DNA of 64,000 nucleotides, taken from contig CM038470.1 of the NCBI GenBank assembly GCA_021464415.1, positions 41,286,099 through 41,350,098 of the forward strand. Direction: 5' to 3'. The translations under genes were made by a program, and so were the position numbers. Below are positions 11,901 through 22,088 of the stretch, piece after piece. The notes below the pieces were generated by a model that saw only the letters and a list, made by a program, of their open reading frames with translations, searched no databases and was not told the origin of the DNA. Position 1 is the first letter of the stretch, and each line of letters starts with the position of its first letter. The stretch is from Lonicera japonica. Lineage: Eukaryota; Streptophyta; Magnoliopsida; Dipsacales; Caprifoliaceae.

Positions 11901-13242
11901 TATTTTACTAATTGCAGCTGAAACAAAAATCAAGCAATCTATTAATTTTACAAAGTGGGCAATCTGCGGTTTGTCCACTGTCCATTTCTTTGTGTATGAT
12001 AATATATTAATTTTGTTTATTCAAATGTGATCTCTCTTATGTTCTTACTTAGCTTGTTTATATAAATATTATTTTCAAATTGTTTCAGTTCTTTGCATTG
12101 GACATTCTTATTGATTTCTTTATAATCACTTCATATTATTTTCCTTATATTTGCTAAAAGCAAATTATACATTAATTAACTCGTGCTTTGTGTGCCTTTT
12201 AGGGACAACTGTGAAGGACAATACTGAGTATCATTGGAAATATTATTTGTATAAAAGCTTTTGGTAAAAGAAAATAAGGTACACATATTTCATTACATAG
12301 TTCAGTATGCACTGCCTTTTTTATATTTTTTTCCAATATGAAAATTTAATTTTAATTTCGTGATATAATGACAAAGGCATAATTTTCCTTTTTCTTTATA
12401 GGGAATGACACATGTATTCACACTCGCAGCATTTGAAATGGCTCTAGACACTATTGATTATCTATTCTTTTGGTGATATAATAACAAAGCCATCACTTTG
12501 ACATTGAATTTTTAGTTTTATATATCATTTTTTTTTCCTTTTTCAATGTTGGCAGATTGTTTGTAGTGGTATGTTTTAAGGTTAGCTAAGGATTTAGTAT
12601 CATAATAATTGGGGAGAAGTATTGTATATACTGTCTTTGATAGTTGTGTATGTATTTAGTTTCTTTTATACTGTGGTTGATAGTTGTGTATGTATTGGAT
12701 ATTGAAATTGTTAAATATGGATGAATTTATTAGAATTTTTTTTAAAAAAAGGTTTCCATTCATGACGGCTTCCTTTGAATAGTTGTTAATGTACCACCAA
12801 TACATGACGCTTTTTTTTTATCTTAAGTTAAATCCTTATTATGATGATTGGGATAAAAGCGTAATCATCATAAGTTTAAAATGACGATTTTAAATATAAA
12901 ATGACCATTTTTCTAGAGGCGTGCCTTAATTATACAAATATGACATTTTTTCAAAGAATAGTATGCCTAAACCAAATGTTTAACTAAAAAAAACCGTCAT
13001 ATTAATGATATATTCATATCAGTTTTATATGGGGGATTAACTATTTACTCGACAACTTTAAAGACAAGTTTGACAAAAGCGACATTTAAGAACTGACTAC
13101 TCATGGCGGTTTTAGGAACCGGAATTCTTTTATGACGGTAAATGTTATGACGGTTTCTGATTGCACAAAAAACAGTCATTTTTGTACATTAATGACTATT
13201 TTTCACCGTCATAAAAAGGCATTTTTATTGGTTTTTAGGTAG
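8924..13242. mobile_element. CACTA-like DNA transposon, non-autonomous, copy A
   Basis: The left end is CACTACAGAAAAAAACC. The right end, GGTTTTTAGGTAG, is its imperfect inverse. Both subterminal regions are crowded with TGACG/CGTCA and ACAGTCAT/ATGACTGT-type words in both orientations, as in plant CACTA elements. Examples lie at 8947-9100, 12760-12960 and 13100-13215. No transposase domain was recognised in about 4.3 kb. The same element sits in copy B (46626-50913). The termini are degenerate and no clean 3-bp target duplication could be fixed, so the family call is moderate. Confidence 0.6.
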
Positions 13243-13245
13243 ATT

Positions 13246-13628
13246 TGTGACGCCCTGAGTGATGAGTACTCCCTTGTGTGGAGGAATGGTAGCTCGAGCG
13301 ATGAGTACTCCCTTGTGTGGAGGAATGGTAGCTCAAAGGGGGCATCCCACACCGGAAGTTGGGGGATCCTTGGAGACCCATATAAGTAAGATATGGTCGC
13401 TAATTAAGTACGAGGCCTTTTGGGTAGCTCACTGGCTTCGGATCCCATGAGAACTCCGAAGTTAAGCGTGCTTGGACCAGAGCAATCCAGGGATGGGTGA
13501 CCCCCTGGGAAGCTGGTCGTGAGCTCCCAGAAACAAATCCGTGAGGGTAGATGTCCTGGGGCTGAGGCCTGTCTAGGACGCTACCCAGAGCGGACAATAT
13601 CGTACTGAGGTGCGACCGGGTCGTTAAA
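13246..13628 (+). repeat. Cassandra LTR 1
   Basis: The LTR starts TGTGACGCCC and ends TCGTTAAAA, where the partner LTR ends TCGTTACA. It holds two near-identical copies of a word of about 38 bp (13261-13334) ending GGAATGGTAGCTC. It has a short segment near 13370-13380 that LTR2 lacks. Confidence 0.9.
13439..13512 (+). promoter_or_regulatory. 5S rRNA-like internal Pol III promoter in Cassandra LTR 1
   Basis: This stretch closely resembles the 3' two thirds of plant 5S rRNA. GATCCCATGAGAACTCC is followed by an A-box-like GTTAAGCGTGCTTGG and a C-box-like GGATGGGTGACC with CTGGGAAG. It is an LTR component, not a 5S gene: the 5' third of 5S rRNA is absent. Confidence 0.85.
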
Positions 13629-13630
13629 AA

Positions 13631-13642
13631 TGGTATCAGAGC
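13631..13642 (+). other. Primer-binding site (tRNA-iMet) of Cassandra
   Basis: TGGTATCAGAGC, complementary to the 3' end of initiator methionine tRNA, lies two bases after LTR1. Confidence 0.9.
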
Positions 13643-13701
13643 GGACCCCACAGAGTACGGTGTGGTCGCGACGAGGACGTCGATTCCCTTGGGGGGAAGG
13701 A

Positions 13702-14071
13702 TGTGACGCCCTGAGTGATGAGTACTCCCTTGTGTGGAGGAATGGTAGCTCGAGCGATGAGTACTCCCTTGTGTGGAGGAATGGTAGCTCAAAGGGGGCA
13801 TCCCACACCGGAAGTTGGGGGATTTATAAGTAAGATATGGTCGCTAATTAAGTACGAGGCTTTTGGGTAGCTCACTGGCTTCGGATCCCATGAGAACTCC
13901 GAAGTTAAGCGTGCTTGGACCAGAGCAATCCAGGGATGGGTGACCCCCTGGGAAGCTGGTCGTGAGCTCCCAGAAACAAATCCGTGAGGGTAGATGTCCT
14001 GGGGCTGAGGCCTGTCTAGGACGCTACCCAGAGCGGACAATATCGTACTGAGGTGCGACCGGGTCGTTACA
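13702..14071 (+). repeat. Cassandra LTR 2
   Basis: The LTR starts TGTGACGCCC and ends GTTACA, preceded by the GGGGGGAAGGA purine tract. It carries the second 5S-like region at 13882-13955 and both copies of the 38-bp word. Confidence 0.9.
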
Positions 14072-14092
14072 AGATTAGATAGTATAAGCTAT

Positions 14093-14751
14093 TGTAACTG
14101 GTGTATTTGTGTGCTGAATGGAACCAGAGTAGATCCGGCCCAAACTGGTAGAGATGATAATTGGATCAAGTTTGATGATTAATCTTGCAGCTATCTAGAG
14201 AAAGGTTTTTTATTGATTTATTCCTCAAGCTTTTAATGGCTTCTTGCAGAGAGAGAATCCCCTTTACTATCAAGCTTTCTCTTCTATTTATAGATATCTT
14301 TCGTACTCCCCAAGCTAGATTATGTCATAAGTAAAATGACTGTAAATAGTATAACTCGTGGTCCTTGTGATCTTTATATGTTCCTTTCATGTGCAGGGAG
14401 CGTATTTTTTGTAACTAACTTCTTGCACTTTACATGTGTCACCTCGTCATTCGTTCTTGTAGCAAACACTTATCATGCTATATTATCACAGGTGTCACTG
14501 TCTTATTGGTTAGGACGCCCATGTCTGCATTTTCTCCATCTTTAGACCTGAAACCTTACTTAACTCGATTATCTCTTACTCAGCGCTTGACTATCCTTTG
14601 CGTGGCGTGTTATCATCATTTATTCGGCGCATATCTTGTACTGCCCCTCATGTTGTTGGACCTTATTCATAACCCATTATATCTTTCACGATATATGGGC
14701 CCCGTTTTGCCTATTCGGCCCATAAGGGAACACTAAAATTATGCCCCCACA
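14093..14751 (-). repeat. 3' LTR of Tat element, copy A
   Basis: In plus orientation it runs from TGTAACTGG to GCCCCCACA. On the minus strand it therefore starts TGTGGGGGC. It matches 50929-51586 in copy B over its full length (659 against 658 bp). The adjacent GGGGGGCAAT on the minus strand (14752-14761) serves as the polypurine tract. Confidence 0.8.
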
Positions 14752-15254
14752 ATTGCCCCCCAAGCCTTCAAATCATGCTATTCTCATGAATTCAGAGGCT
14801 TGACTTCCTTCAGAGTAAGTTCTTATACTTAGCCAAATATTTAGAGAATTTTATACCTGCAAGTTATCTCTACGTGTCATACCATTGTTGGTTGATTTCA
14901 ATTGAGTGTTATGAGATGGTTGTTAAATCTCATTAAATGAGAGTCACTTTTTACACATCTACCAATAAAGTAAGGCATCTCTTGGAGGGAAATAAAGGAA
15001 GAAAATTTTCAGAAAGGTATTTTTCTTCATCTTTAATTTCTATCTCTTCATCTTCTTGATCTCTTAATTAAATCTTTCGACAGTCTAATTTTTCTTCTGC
15101 TTTTCAGTTTATTTCGTCAAATTCGTAGCTTATCCTGTCAATCAATAATCCTTTTCTCTCTGAAGGTTCCTAAATTCTCATCTTTTATTTTCCATTCATT
15201 CTTCCAAAAATCCTAGTTTTCATTTCTTCTTGACGTTATTAACTGTTGATCACC

Positions 15255-17752
15255 ATGAGAGGGAAATACGATATGAACACTGACGTTGATAAGTCGGAAT
15301 TCCAAAGAGCTTATATCCTTAATGGGATTTCTTGGAGAGAAACTACATCCCGCGAAAATATTTTCAAGGATATAGAACTAGATTTACCTCCAAATCATAA
15401 TGAATACCCTATTTACACATCATTCTTTAAAGTTGCTGGTCTGAGAATCCCTTTGGATCCTTTACTAGTAGAATTTATAAGAAACACCCATTTCCATTTG
15501 TGTCAACTGACCCCGAATGTGCTTAGGATTATTTTAGGCACGTCTGAACTCAATAGGCGACTTAACCTTAATTTGGGGCTGAAAGAAATCAAATATTTCT
15601 ATCTCTTGGTTGAGTCTAAAGATAAATGGAACTTGAGGGCTAGACCCCATTCTCCTTCTATTGTCAAGGGGATAACTTCATTTAATATGGGAATGTTTGA
15701 TGATGTGGTTCTTCTGACTGAGAATCTCGAAACTGACCCAGTTAACAAAAACATACCCATGCATTTCGGCTCACCTAGTTCGCAAATTTTTTATCATGAA
15801 CCTTTTTCTTGTGTATCACCTGTTTGATGTTTCGTCTTAATCAATTTTTATTTTGCAGTTGGTGGAGAAAAAGGTGTTTTAGCAAACCACTTCTAGACGA
15901 GCTCAATCTTGACCACTTGAATGCTGTAATTAATTATGATGAACCCAATGATGAAGGGCCCTCTCATCATCCAAGATCGGCTCACATTCTTTTGAAATAC
16001 ATTCCCCCATATACAACTTTTTCCAATCGCACTAACATTATTAAGTGGGTTGGTCCTCCTCTTTTGGATAAAGACAAATATGATTTTCTTAGGAATCACG
16101 GCATTATCAATTATTGGGTAGTCCATAAAACTGAAAGAATTCGGCAGCGTATTTTAGCCGGAGAATCTCCCGATTTAGAGTTTCTCGACTATATTGCCTC
16201 TAAGAGCAGAAAGGGCAAATGTATGAAAAAAGCTAAAAGACTTGCCGTTGAAGTAACTTCTGATTATCTCCCAACTGGTCGTCCTTTGTTGCAGACTGAG
16301 AATACTAAAGGGGTTATTCTTGCCAAACCAAGCACTATTATTCCAACTTTAAGGAGACGTGGTGAGGCAATACCAGTTTCTACCGAGGAAACTGAACAGC
16401 AAATTCCTGTAGTTGACGTGTCTGTAAAAGAAAATTTTGAAGAAGTTGAAGAATCTCCATTGAGGAGAAGACCCAGGAGTGAGAAACCTGTCTCTGAATC
16501 CTCAAATACAGTTATGGCTGGTCGGCGAAGGATTTTTGATTCTCTAAACGCTCTACTTTACAAAGATAGGGCCTCAGTTCCAATAGCCTCTTCTCCAACT
16601 GGCATTGACCCTCCTAGGAGTTCGACGGGTCCTTCTAGAAAAAGGTGGAGATTGGTTCGTGAAAAGACCCCTCCCGTTGAAGTTATGGATCCCATTGTGG
16701 AAGAGGATACTCCTGAAGCTGTCAGAAGTACTAAAGCTTTTGAAAACCTTCATCCTCAGCCTGTGACAGAGGCACAAGAGTTTGAAAGCGCCGAGCACAC
16801 AGTCAACTCACCCATTTGTCTTGAGGTGACTAAGACAGAGGAGGGCGACCCTCCTAAAGAAGCCATTCCCGAAGAATTCGTTGGCAGGCCTCGAATTGCT
16901 CATGATCAAAGGTCGATTAACATCAAAGACTTTGCTCTGTCCGGCAGCAGAGTTGCTCATGCTTTGGCAACAACCATGATTTTTCCTGAGGATGGAAAGA
17001 AACTGAAGTCTGTTCCTACCTCTGAGCTTGAGTACAAAAGTTTCCAGTGTCAAGTCGGCGTAAGTTCCTTTCAATCTTTATTTGTTGATTATTGTGTTTG
17101 CAGTAATTTTTTGATTGCCTGTTGCTTTTTGTAGGCAAACCAATATTTCTCTGAGCTGATGTCTTGCTACAAGCAGAACAAAAAGGACCACAAGGCAAAG
17201 GTGGCGAGGCTCAAGAAAAAGACTTCAGAAGCCAAAACAGAAATTGTTGACATTAGAAGTCAACTTTCTTCTCTTTAAGCCGAACATGACATTACAACAA
17301 AATCAGCTGAAGAAAATAAGGCCAATTTGGAAGGCCAGATATTAGCTCTTTAAGCTCAGATCGTTGGGCTCCAAAATTCTCTTAAACTGGCCCAAAATAG
17401 TAAAGCTCAAGCGGTAACTAAAGCCAGAGAAGAGGAGAAAAGGGCAGTAGAAGCGACAATTGAGGAGCTCAAATCTCGTCATTTTGAAGAGTTAATTAAT
17501 GCCAAGACAACGGGCTATAATAAAGCCTCAGATGAAGCAACAACTCAAATTATAAAGATCAAGGACATGATTTATAAGGCTGGTTATGAATCTGACTTAT
17601 CTGCTGCTGGGATTGTCAAGGGCGATGCGCCTTTTAATAAGACTGTACGTTGTCCTCCCAATTTGTTCGCTCAGCCTCCCCCGATTTCTGGGGAGGAGTA
17701 AGAAGATGATGACTTTGCCGAGGATGATGGAACTGGCCAAGATGAAACTTGA
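15255..17752 (+). pseudogene. Antisense additional ORF of Tat element (Transposase_28-like), copy A
   Basis: The gene runs opposite to pol. The start MRGKYDMNTDVDK is shared with copy B. The N-terminal 190 aa (PLDPLLVEFI..., NVLRIILGTSEL) resemble the 'putative gypsy type transposon' (Transposase_28) family found in antisense ORFs of Tat elements. A middle low-complexity part and a C-terminal Lys/Glu/Ala coiled coil follow. Two introns are likely: one ends at the AG near 15860, and one runs from GTAAGT at 17060 to TTGTAG at 17134. Splicing the second keeps the frame into ANQYFSELM. The third exon has in-frame TAA at 17276, 17351 and 17699 before a natural end at 17752, so this copy is dead. 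The function of this protein class is not established. Confidence 0.7.
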
Positions 17753-18065
17753 TCATCTCTTTCTCTTCTCTCTTTTTTTTTTATTTCTCTGTACTCTTTT
17801 TTTGTCACAATTAATATAAATGAAATCCATTTGCCGAGTATAACTCTCCTTATGCGTGTTATGCCTTAGTTTGTTATATGTTTTCCGCCCAGTTGACCAC
17901 GTGGATTTTCAGGAACCGGCCACTTGGCAACTAATGGAAAGTTTATTATATATCCGATGCGTTTCTTCGAATGAAAAAAATAATGAATTGTGAATGTCTT
18001 TTCATATTTCTAGTATATTCATTGCACAGGGACTAGTGATCTTTTATTCAACTCACATATCCTAT

Positions 18066-18075
18066 GTATATATAA
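18066..18075 (+). promoter_or_regulatory. TATA box of the small antisense ORF, copy A
   Basis: TATATATAA lies about 85 bp before the ATG at 18153. It is conserved at 54932 in copy B at the same distance, suggesting an independent plus-strand promoter inside the retrotransposon. Confidence 0.5.
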
Positions 18076-18152
18076 ACCATACTTCTCTTTATCTTATTAC
18101 GTTCATTGTCTTAAGCTAAAAAGAAAAGTACCAACCTCTTCATTTCATTTCA

Positions 18153-18372
18153 ATGGCTGACCCCAGCAATGAGTCTGTATCTGATGCTGCCTCTCCTTCC
18201 TCCCTCTGAGGGAGTAGATATGGCAGAGGTGCCCAATATGTTAAGGGCCTTTCTTCGCCTTAAAAAGAAACATCATCGTCTAAAGAGAAGTTACGACCAC
18301 CTTGTAGGTCGTTTTCTCCGCCTGAAAGAGCGATATTCCGGCGCGGTTGCCAGGCGCAGAAGGCTTTCTTGA
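18153..18372 (+). pseudogene. Small Arg/Lys-rich antisense ORF of Tat element, copy A (frameshift)
   Basis: This is the partner of the intact 71-codon ORF at 55018-55233. It opens MADPSNESVSDAASPSS. Extra bases in the TTCCTCCCTCTGAGG stretch (about 18190-18207) shift the frame into a stop. The remaining part (DMAEVPNMLRAFLRLKK...) is open to 18372 in the other frame. The family is unknown. Confidence 0.55.
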
Positions 18373-18634
18373 AGAAGTGTTTTGATTTGAATTATTTTTT
18401 GTTAGGCCATGAAACCCCACCACATGTATTCATCTTTTGAATCAATGAAGGATAATTTTGTAGATGTTTTCTGTTAAACCAATTCTTCGATTAGTTGTAA
18501 CGGAAAATTTCTTTGCCATATCGCGCAGAGAACTTAATTAGTTAATAGATGATTTAACTAATCAATCTGGAACACAGTTGAGTTTAAACAAGTTTGTTTA
18601 ATTTCTCTATTTGATAAAAGTTTTATTTAGCTCT

Positions 18635-18940
18635 TGTTGCCTTGGCCGAGCAAGGCCTTATATGTTGCCACTTTTAGCCGAGTAAAGTTTTGCACTCTTT
18701 CCTTTTAATTTTGGCCGCCTCGACCGAGCGAGGTCTTACACATTTTCATTTTGCTGCTTTGACTGAGCAAGGTCTTACATGTTTTCATTTTTGCTGCCTT
18801 GACTGAGCAAGGTCTTACACATTTGCCTTCTGTTTAAGAAGGTCTTGTATTAACTTTTATGCCTTACTAAACAACGTCTTATACATTTGCGTTTTGCTGT
18901 CTTAACTGAGCAAGGTCTTATGCGTTTGCCTTCCGAAAAG
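18635..18940. repeat. Imperfect minisatellite in Tat element, copy A
   Basis: Words of the form TGACTGAGCAAGGTCTTACA followed by TTTTCATTTTTGCTGCC recur six or seven times at uneven 40-75 bp spacing. Tandem repeats between pol and 3' LTR are a known feature of Tat elements and a reported source of satellites. Copy B has a similar array at 55495-55845. Confidence 0.8.
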
Positions 18941-19161
18941 AATGTTTTTTGATGAAACAATTTTAAGCTCAGATTGGCAAATTTTTGTCTTATTACTTCG
19001 AAATCAGCTTATACAAAAGTATCCAGTTCTTGGATTTACAATTAGTGATAATACATTCTCAAGTTGGCTATGTTCCAAGGATTTTGAATTGGTTGACCTT
19101 CCATGTCTTGTAAATGATAGGATCCGGTTCCGCTGGCCGAGGTGACCATATAGGGACTCTC

Positions 19162-20242
19162 TTAATTTTGCTGGAGCTTCCTATGGCTAGGTTTGACTGT
19201 CGTGCCGAGCACCTTCCTTAGAACCAGTTCTCCAACTTTGAATTCTCTTGATTTGGTATTAGCTTTGTATTGCCTAGCCAGAGTATTTTGATAACTTGCC
19301 AAATGAATCGCGGCTGCTTCCCTTTTAGATTCATCTGAATACAATGCTTCCTCCAATGCTTGATTATTATTTCCATTTTCAACCTGTGCTATTCTCAAAG
19401 TGGGTAAACCAACTTCCAAAGGGATAATTGCCTCTGTTCCATAGGTCAGAGAATAAGGAGTATCTCCAATTGATCGGCGTGGGGTTGTTCGAAATGCCCA
19501 AATCACCGAATACAATTCTTGTGCCCATTTTCCTTTCTTTTCTTCCAATCTCTTCTTCAGTCCATCCAAAATGATTTTATTTAATGCATCAGCTAATCCA
19601 TTGCCCTGGGGATAGGCTACACTAGAAAAGTGTTGTTTGATCCCATAGGTGTTACAAAACTCTTCATCCTTTTGATTCTTAAACTGCGTCCCATTATCAG
19701 AAACTAATAATCTAGGAATGCCAAATTTGGTGACAATGTTTTCCCATAAAAAGTTTCTAACATTAGATTCTACTATATTCGCTAGAGAAATTGCCTCTAT
19801 CCATTTCGAGAAATAATTTGTGCCGACCAAAAAGAACTTTTTTATTACCTAGTGCCCTAGGAAAAGGACCTATAATATCCAGCCCCCACATAGCAAACGA
19901 CCAAGGGCTGATGATGGGATGGAGAGTGGCAGCGTGTTGATGGACCATTGGGGAATGTTTCTAACATTTGTCGCATTTCTTCATATATTCCACAGCATCT
20001 TTATGCATATAGGACCACCAATAGCCCTGAGATTTAGCCCTGTGAGTCAGAGATTGGCCTCCTGTATGGCTGCCGCAACTTCTTTCATGCAATTCGAAAA
20101 GAAAATTATGTACCAGCTTTGGATGAACACATCTAAGATAAAGTCCCAAGAAGGATCTTTTATACAACTTTTGCTTGACAGACAACCAATATCTACTGGC
20201 TTGAGCTTTAACCCGATAAGACTCGCTATTGTCGTCTAGCAA
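19162..20242 (-). pseudogene. Tat integrase, copy A (frameshift, catalytic changes)
   Basis: The zinc-binding HHCC part lies at 20242-19961 (H...H then YMKKCDKC). The catalytic core follows from 19948 to 19162 across a frame change near 19820. Core motifs are MWGLDIIGPF, NYFSKWIEA, VSDNGTQF, GNGLADALN and a C-terminal FKVGELVLRK. Tat relatives have Asp in TDYFSKW. Here the codon at 19816-19818 gives Asn, and the catalytic Glu is Asp at 19588-19590. Copy B still has Asp at the first site. No active enzyme is expected. Confidence 0.85.
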
Positions 20243-20266
20243 TGACCCATCTCTTAGGTAGTTGAT

Positions 20267-21445
20267 TTATGGATCCATCCAACTAACACCTAAGTTACTT
20301 TCAACGTTGTGCACGATTGGTTGCCCAGTAATCTCTGTACTCGGCCTCTGTACGAATTCTACTTCCACTGTTCGCGTTAGTTCAGAATCTACTACTGAAG
20401 CCAAAGTTGCCAAGGCATCTGCGTGCGAATTATTTGTTCTGGGGAACCTTTCGATATAGGCCGAATTAAATCCCATCATCATGTTCTGAGCCAACTTCAT
20501 ATAAGCTGCCATTCGCTAGTTCTTTGCTGCATATTCGCCCATCAATTGGTTTGCAACCAATTGAGAATCACAATTAATTATTAGATCCCGAATTCCTAGT
20601 TGCTTGGCCTTTTTTAAATCCAATATTAAGGCTTCATACTCGGCCTCGTTGTTGCTTATTTTGAAACCCAAACGGATTGCCTATTCAATGATCCCTCCTT
20701 CAAGAGTTTTGAATACAATGCCTACCCCAGAGCCACCAATTGTTGATGACCCGTCGATATACAAAAGCCAAGAAGCTGGGTTATCGGTGGTTGCAGACTC
20801 TGTTATCGGCTTATCTTGTCCAGATTCAGTCATTTCGATATCATCATTTTGCCCCTTAATTGGGGCATGTAACTGGATCGTTGTAGTAGCTTCAGCATTC
20901 CCCGTGAATTCGACAACGAAATCAGCAAGTACTTGCCCTTTAATAGTCGTCCTCGGCATGTATTCGATATAGAATCTTCCCAGCTCGACGGACCATTTCT
21001 CCATTCGGCTAGATAAATCAACTTTTTTGAGAGCTATCTTGATTGGGCTATTGGTGAGCACTTTGATTGGATGGGTGTCGAAATAATGCCTTAGTTTCCT
21101 GGATGCTTTGATTAATGCTAATACAAGTTTTTCCAGAGGCAAATAATTCAATTCTGGTCTTATCAAACATTTACTTATGAAATACACGAGCTTTTGTATA
21201 TTGTCATGCTGCCTGATTAGGGTCGAACTTACTACCCGATCAGAAGAAGCTAAATATATATAAAGTTGTTCATGGGGATCAGGAATAGATATCAATGGTG
21301 GGTTGTTTAAGTATTGTTTCAGCTCATCGAGAGCTTGATCACATTCAGAGGTCCAAATGAATTTTTTTGTTCTTTTCAAAGATTTATACAGATGCATACA
21401 TTTATCAAAACATTTCGAAATAAATCGATTCAAAGCTGCAACCAT
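20267..21445 (-). pseudogene. Tat RT connection and RNase H region, copy A
   Basis: The part from 21445 to 20681 holds the RT thumb/connection (FIWTSECDQALDELKQYL) and the SSRMEKWSVELGRFYIEY block. It then reaches an RNase H start, WLLYIDGSST, where the Asp is the first catalytic residue. The RNase H C-terminus (IERFPRTNNSHADALATLAS) is at 20512-20267 after stops around 20510-20680. A second, plant/archaeal-type RNase H is a Tat trait and fits this second block. The gene is broken by several stops. Confidence 0.8.
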
Positions 21446-21457
21446 ACCCGTGAGTTT

Positions 21458-22020
21458 TTACATCTCTTTTAAGTTTTTCGGCTTTTGAATGTTGATGATT
21501 GCTTGAACCCTTTTTGGATTGGCCTCAATTCCTCGGTAATTGACCAAAAAACCCAAGAACTTACCGGAGCTGACCCCAAATGTACATTTTGTAGCATTCA
21601 GCTTCATCTTGTAGTGCCTTAAAATTTCAAAAGTCTTGCCCAAATCTCTAATATGATCGGCTGCCTGCTTGTTTTTTACCGAAATGTCGTCCACATATAC
21701 TTCCATGGATTTGCCGATTTCTTCTGGAAACATTTTCGTAACAAATTGCTGGCAAGTGGCTCCTGCATTTTTTAGGCCGAAAGGCATGACTTTGTAACAA
21801 TACAACCCCATCGTGGTAATGAAAGCAATGCACTCCTGGTCTGGCTTAAACAATATAATCTGATAATACCCCGGATATGCATCAAGGAAACTGAATCTTT
21901 GATGACCGGCCGCTGAGTCGACGAGCTGATCAATTCTGGGCATAGGGAAACTATCTTTCGGGCAAGATTTATTCAAATCGTTGAAGTCAATACACACCCT
22001 TCATTTACTAATCTTATTTT
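21458..22020 (-). pseudogene. Tat reverse transcriptase, copy A (N-terminally truncated)
   Basis: Recognisable RT motifs are CIDFNDLNKSCPKDSFP, FSFLDAYPGYYQI, MPFGLKNAGATCQ and the catalytic YVDDISVK. The RT stops at 21458 and continues in a shifted frame into the connection domain. Upstream, sense continues only to about 22060, where the element is cut at the duplication junction. Confidence 0.88.
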
Positions 22021-22067
22021 TAACGACCGCGGGGTTAGAAATCCATTATGGGAAATCAACTTCTCGT

Positions 22068-22088
22068 AGATTAGAGAGTATAAGCTAT
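22068..22088 (+). repeat. 21-bp junction repeat
   Basis: This word at the A/B junction recurs with one mismatch at 14072-14092, immediately before the Tat LTR of copy A. It recurs partly at 50911-50928, before the Tat LTR of copy B. It marks the breakpoint where truncated Tat DNA meets the start of copy B. Confidence 0.85.

Larger units (their letters stand above)
13246..14071 (+). mobile_element. Cassandra TRIM retrotransposon (5S rRNA-derived LTRs)
   Basis: This is a very small LTR retrotransposon. Its LTRs lie at 13246-13628 and 13702-14071, flanked by AGATT at 13241-13245 and 14072-14076. A tRNA-iMet primer-binding site (TGGTATCAGAGC) follows LTR1. A purine tract (GGGGGGAAGGA) precedes LTR2. 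It has no protein-coding capacity; the reading frames crossing it are incidental. Each LTR contains a 5S-rRNA-like Pol III promoter region, the defining trait of Cassandra. Copy B has no insertion at the homologous point (about 50911), so it arrived after the duplication. Confidence 0.93.
1663..20144. repeat. Segmental tandem duplication, copy A
   Basis: From about 1663 the sequence matches 22080 onward and stays collinear through the flank, peptide gene, Mutator MITE, CACTA-like element and Tat element. The match runs to about 20144, where the partner in copy B is cut at 57034 by another retrotransposon. Copy-A-only material is the solo LTR at 2458-3137, the poly-G tract at 8580 and Cassandra at 13246-14071. 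Copy A itself continues with Tat pol to about 22067. Confidence 0.85.
14093..22067 (-). mobile_element. Tat-lineage Ty3/gypsy retrotransposon, 5'-truncated, copy A
   Basis: On the minus strand the order is RT, RNase H, integrase, tandem repeats, two antisense genes, purine tract, 3' LTR. The 5' LTR, primer-binding site, gag and protease are missing: the element is cut at about 22067, just upstream of the RT. A long non-pol region with oppositely oriented genes between integrase and 3' LTR is known for the Tat lineage (Grande/Ogre-related elements). The same element is in copy B (50929-57034). Confidence 0.85.

Noticed and set aside
13439..13512. A 5S rRNA gene
   Set aside because: Only the internal promoter part resembles 5S rRNA, the 5' third is missing, and the segment is repeated in two LTRs with primer-binding site and target duplications.
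13400..14040. Reading frames of 75-133 codons on both strands over 13259-14040
   Set aside because: They lie across the Cassandra LTRs and their 5S-like sequence; they are chance frames in GC-richer non-coding DNA.
18635..18940. CRISPR-like array
   Set aside because: Repeat units are imperfect, spacing is irregular, the spacers are themselves repetitive, and the context is a plant retrotransposon.
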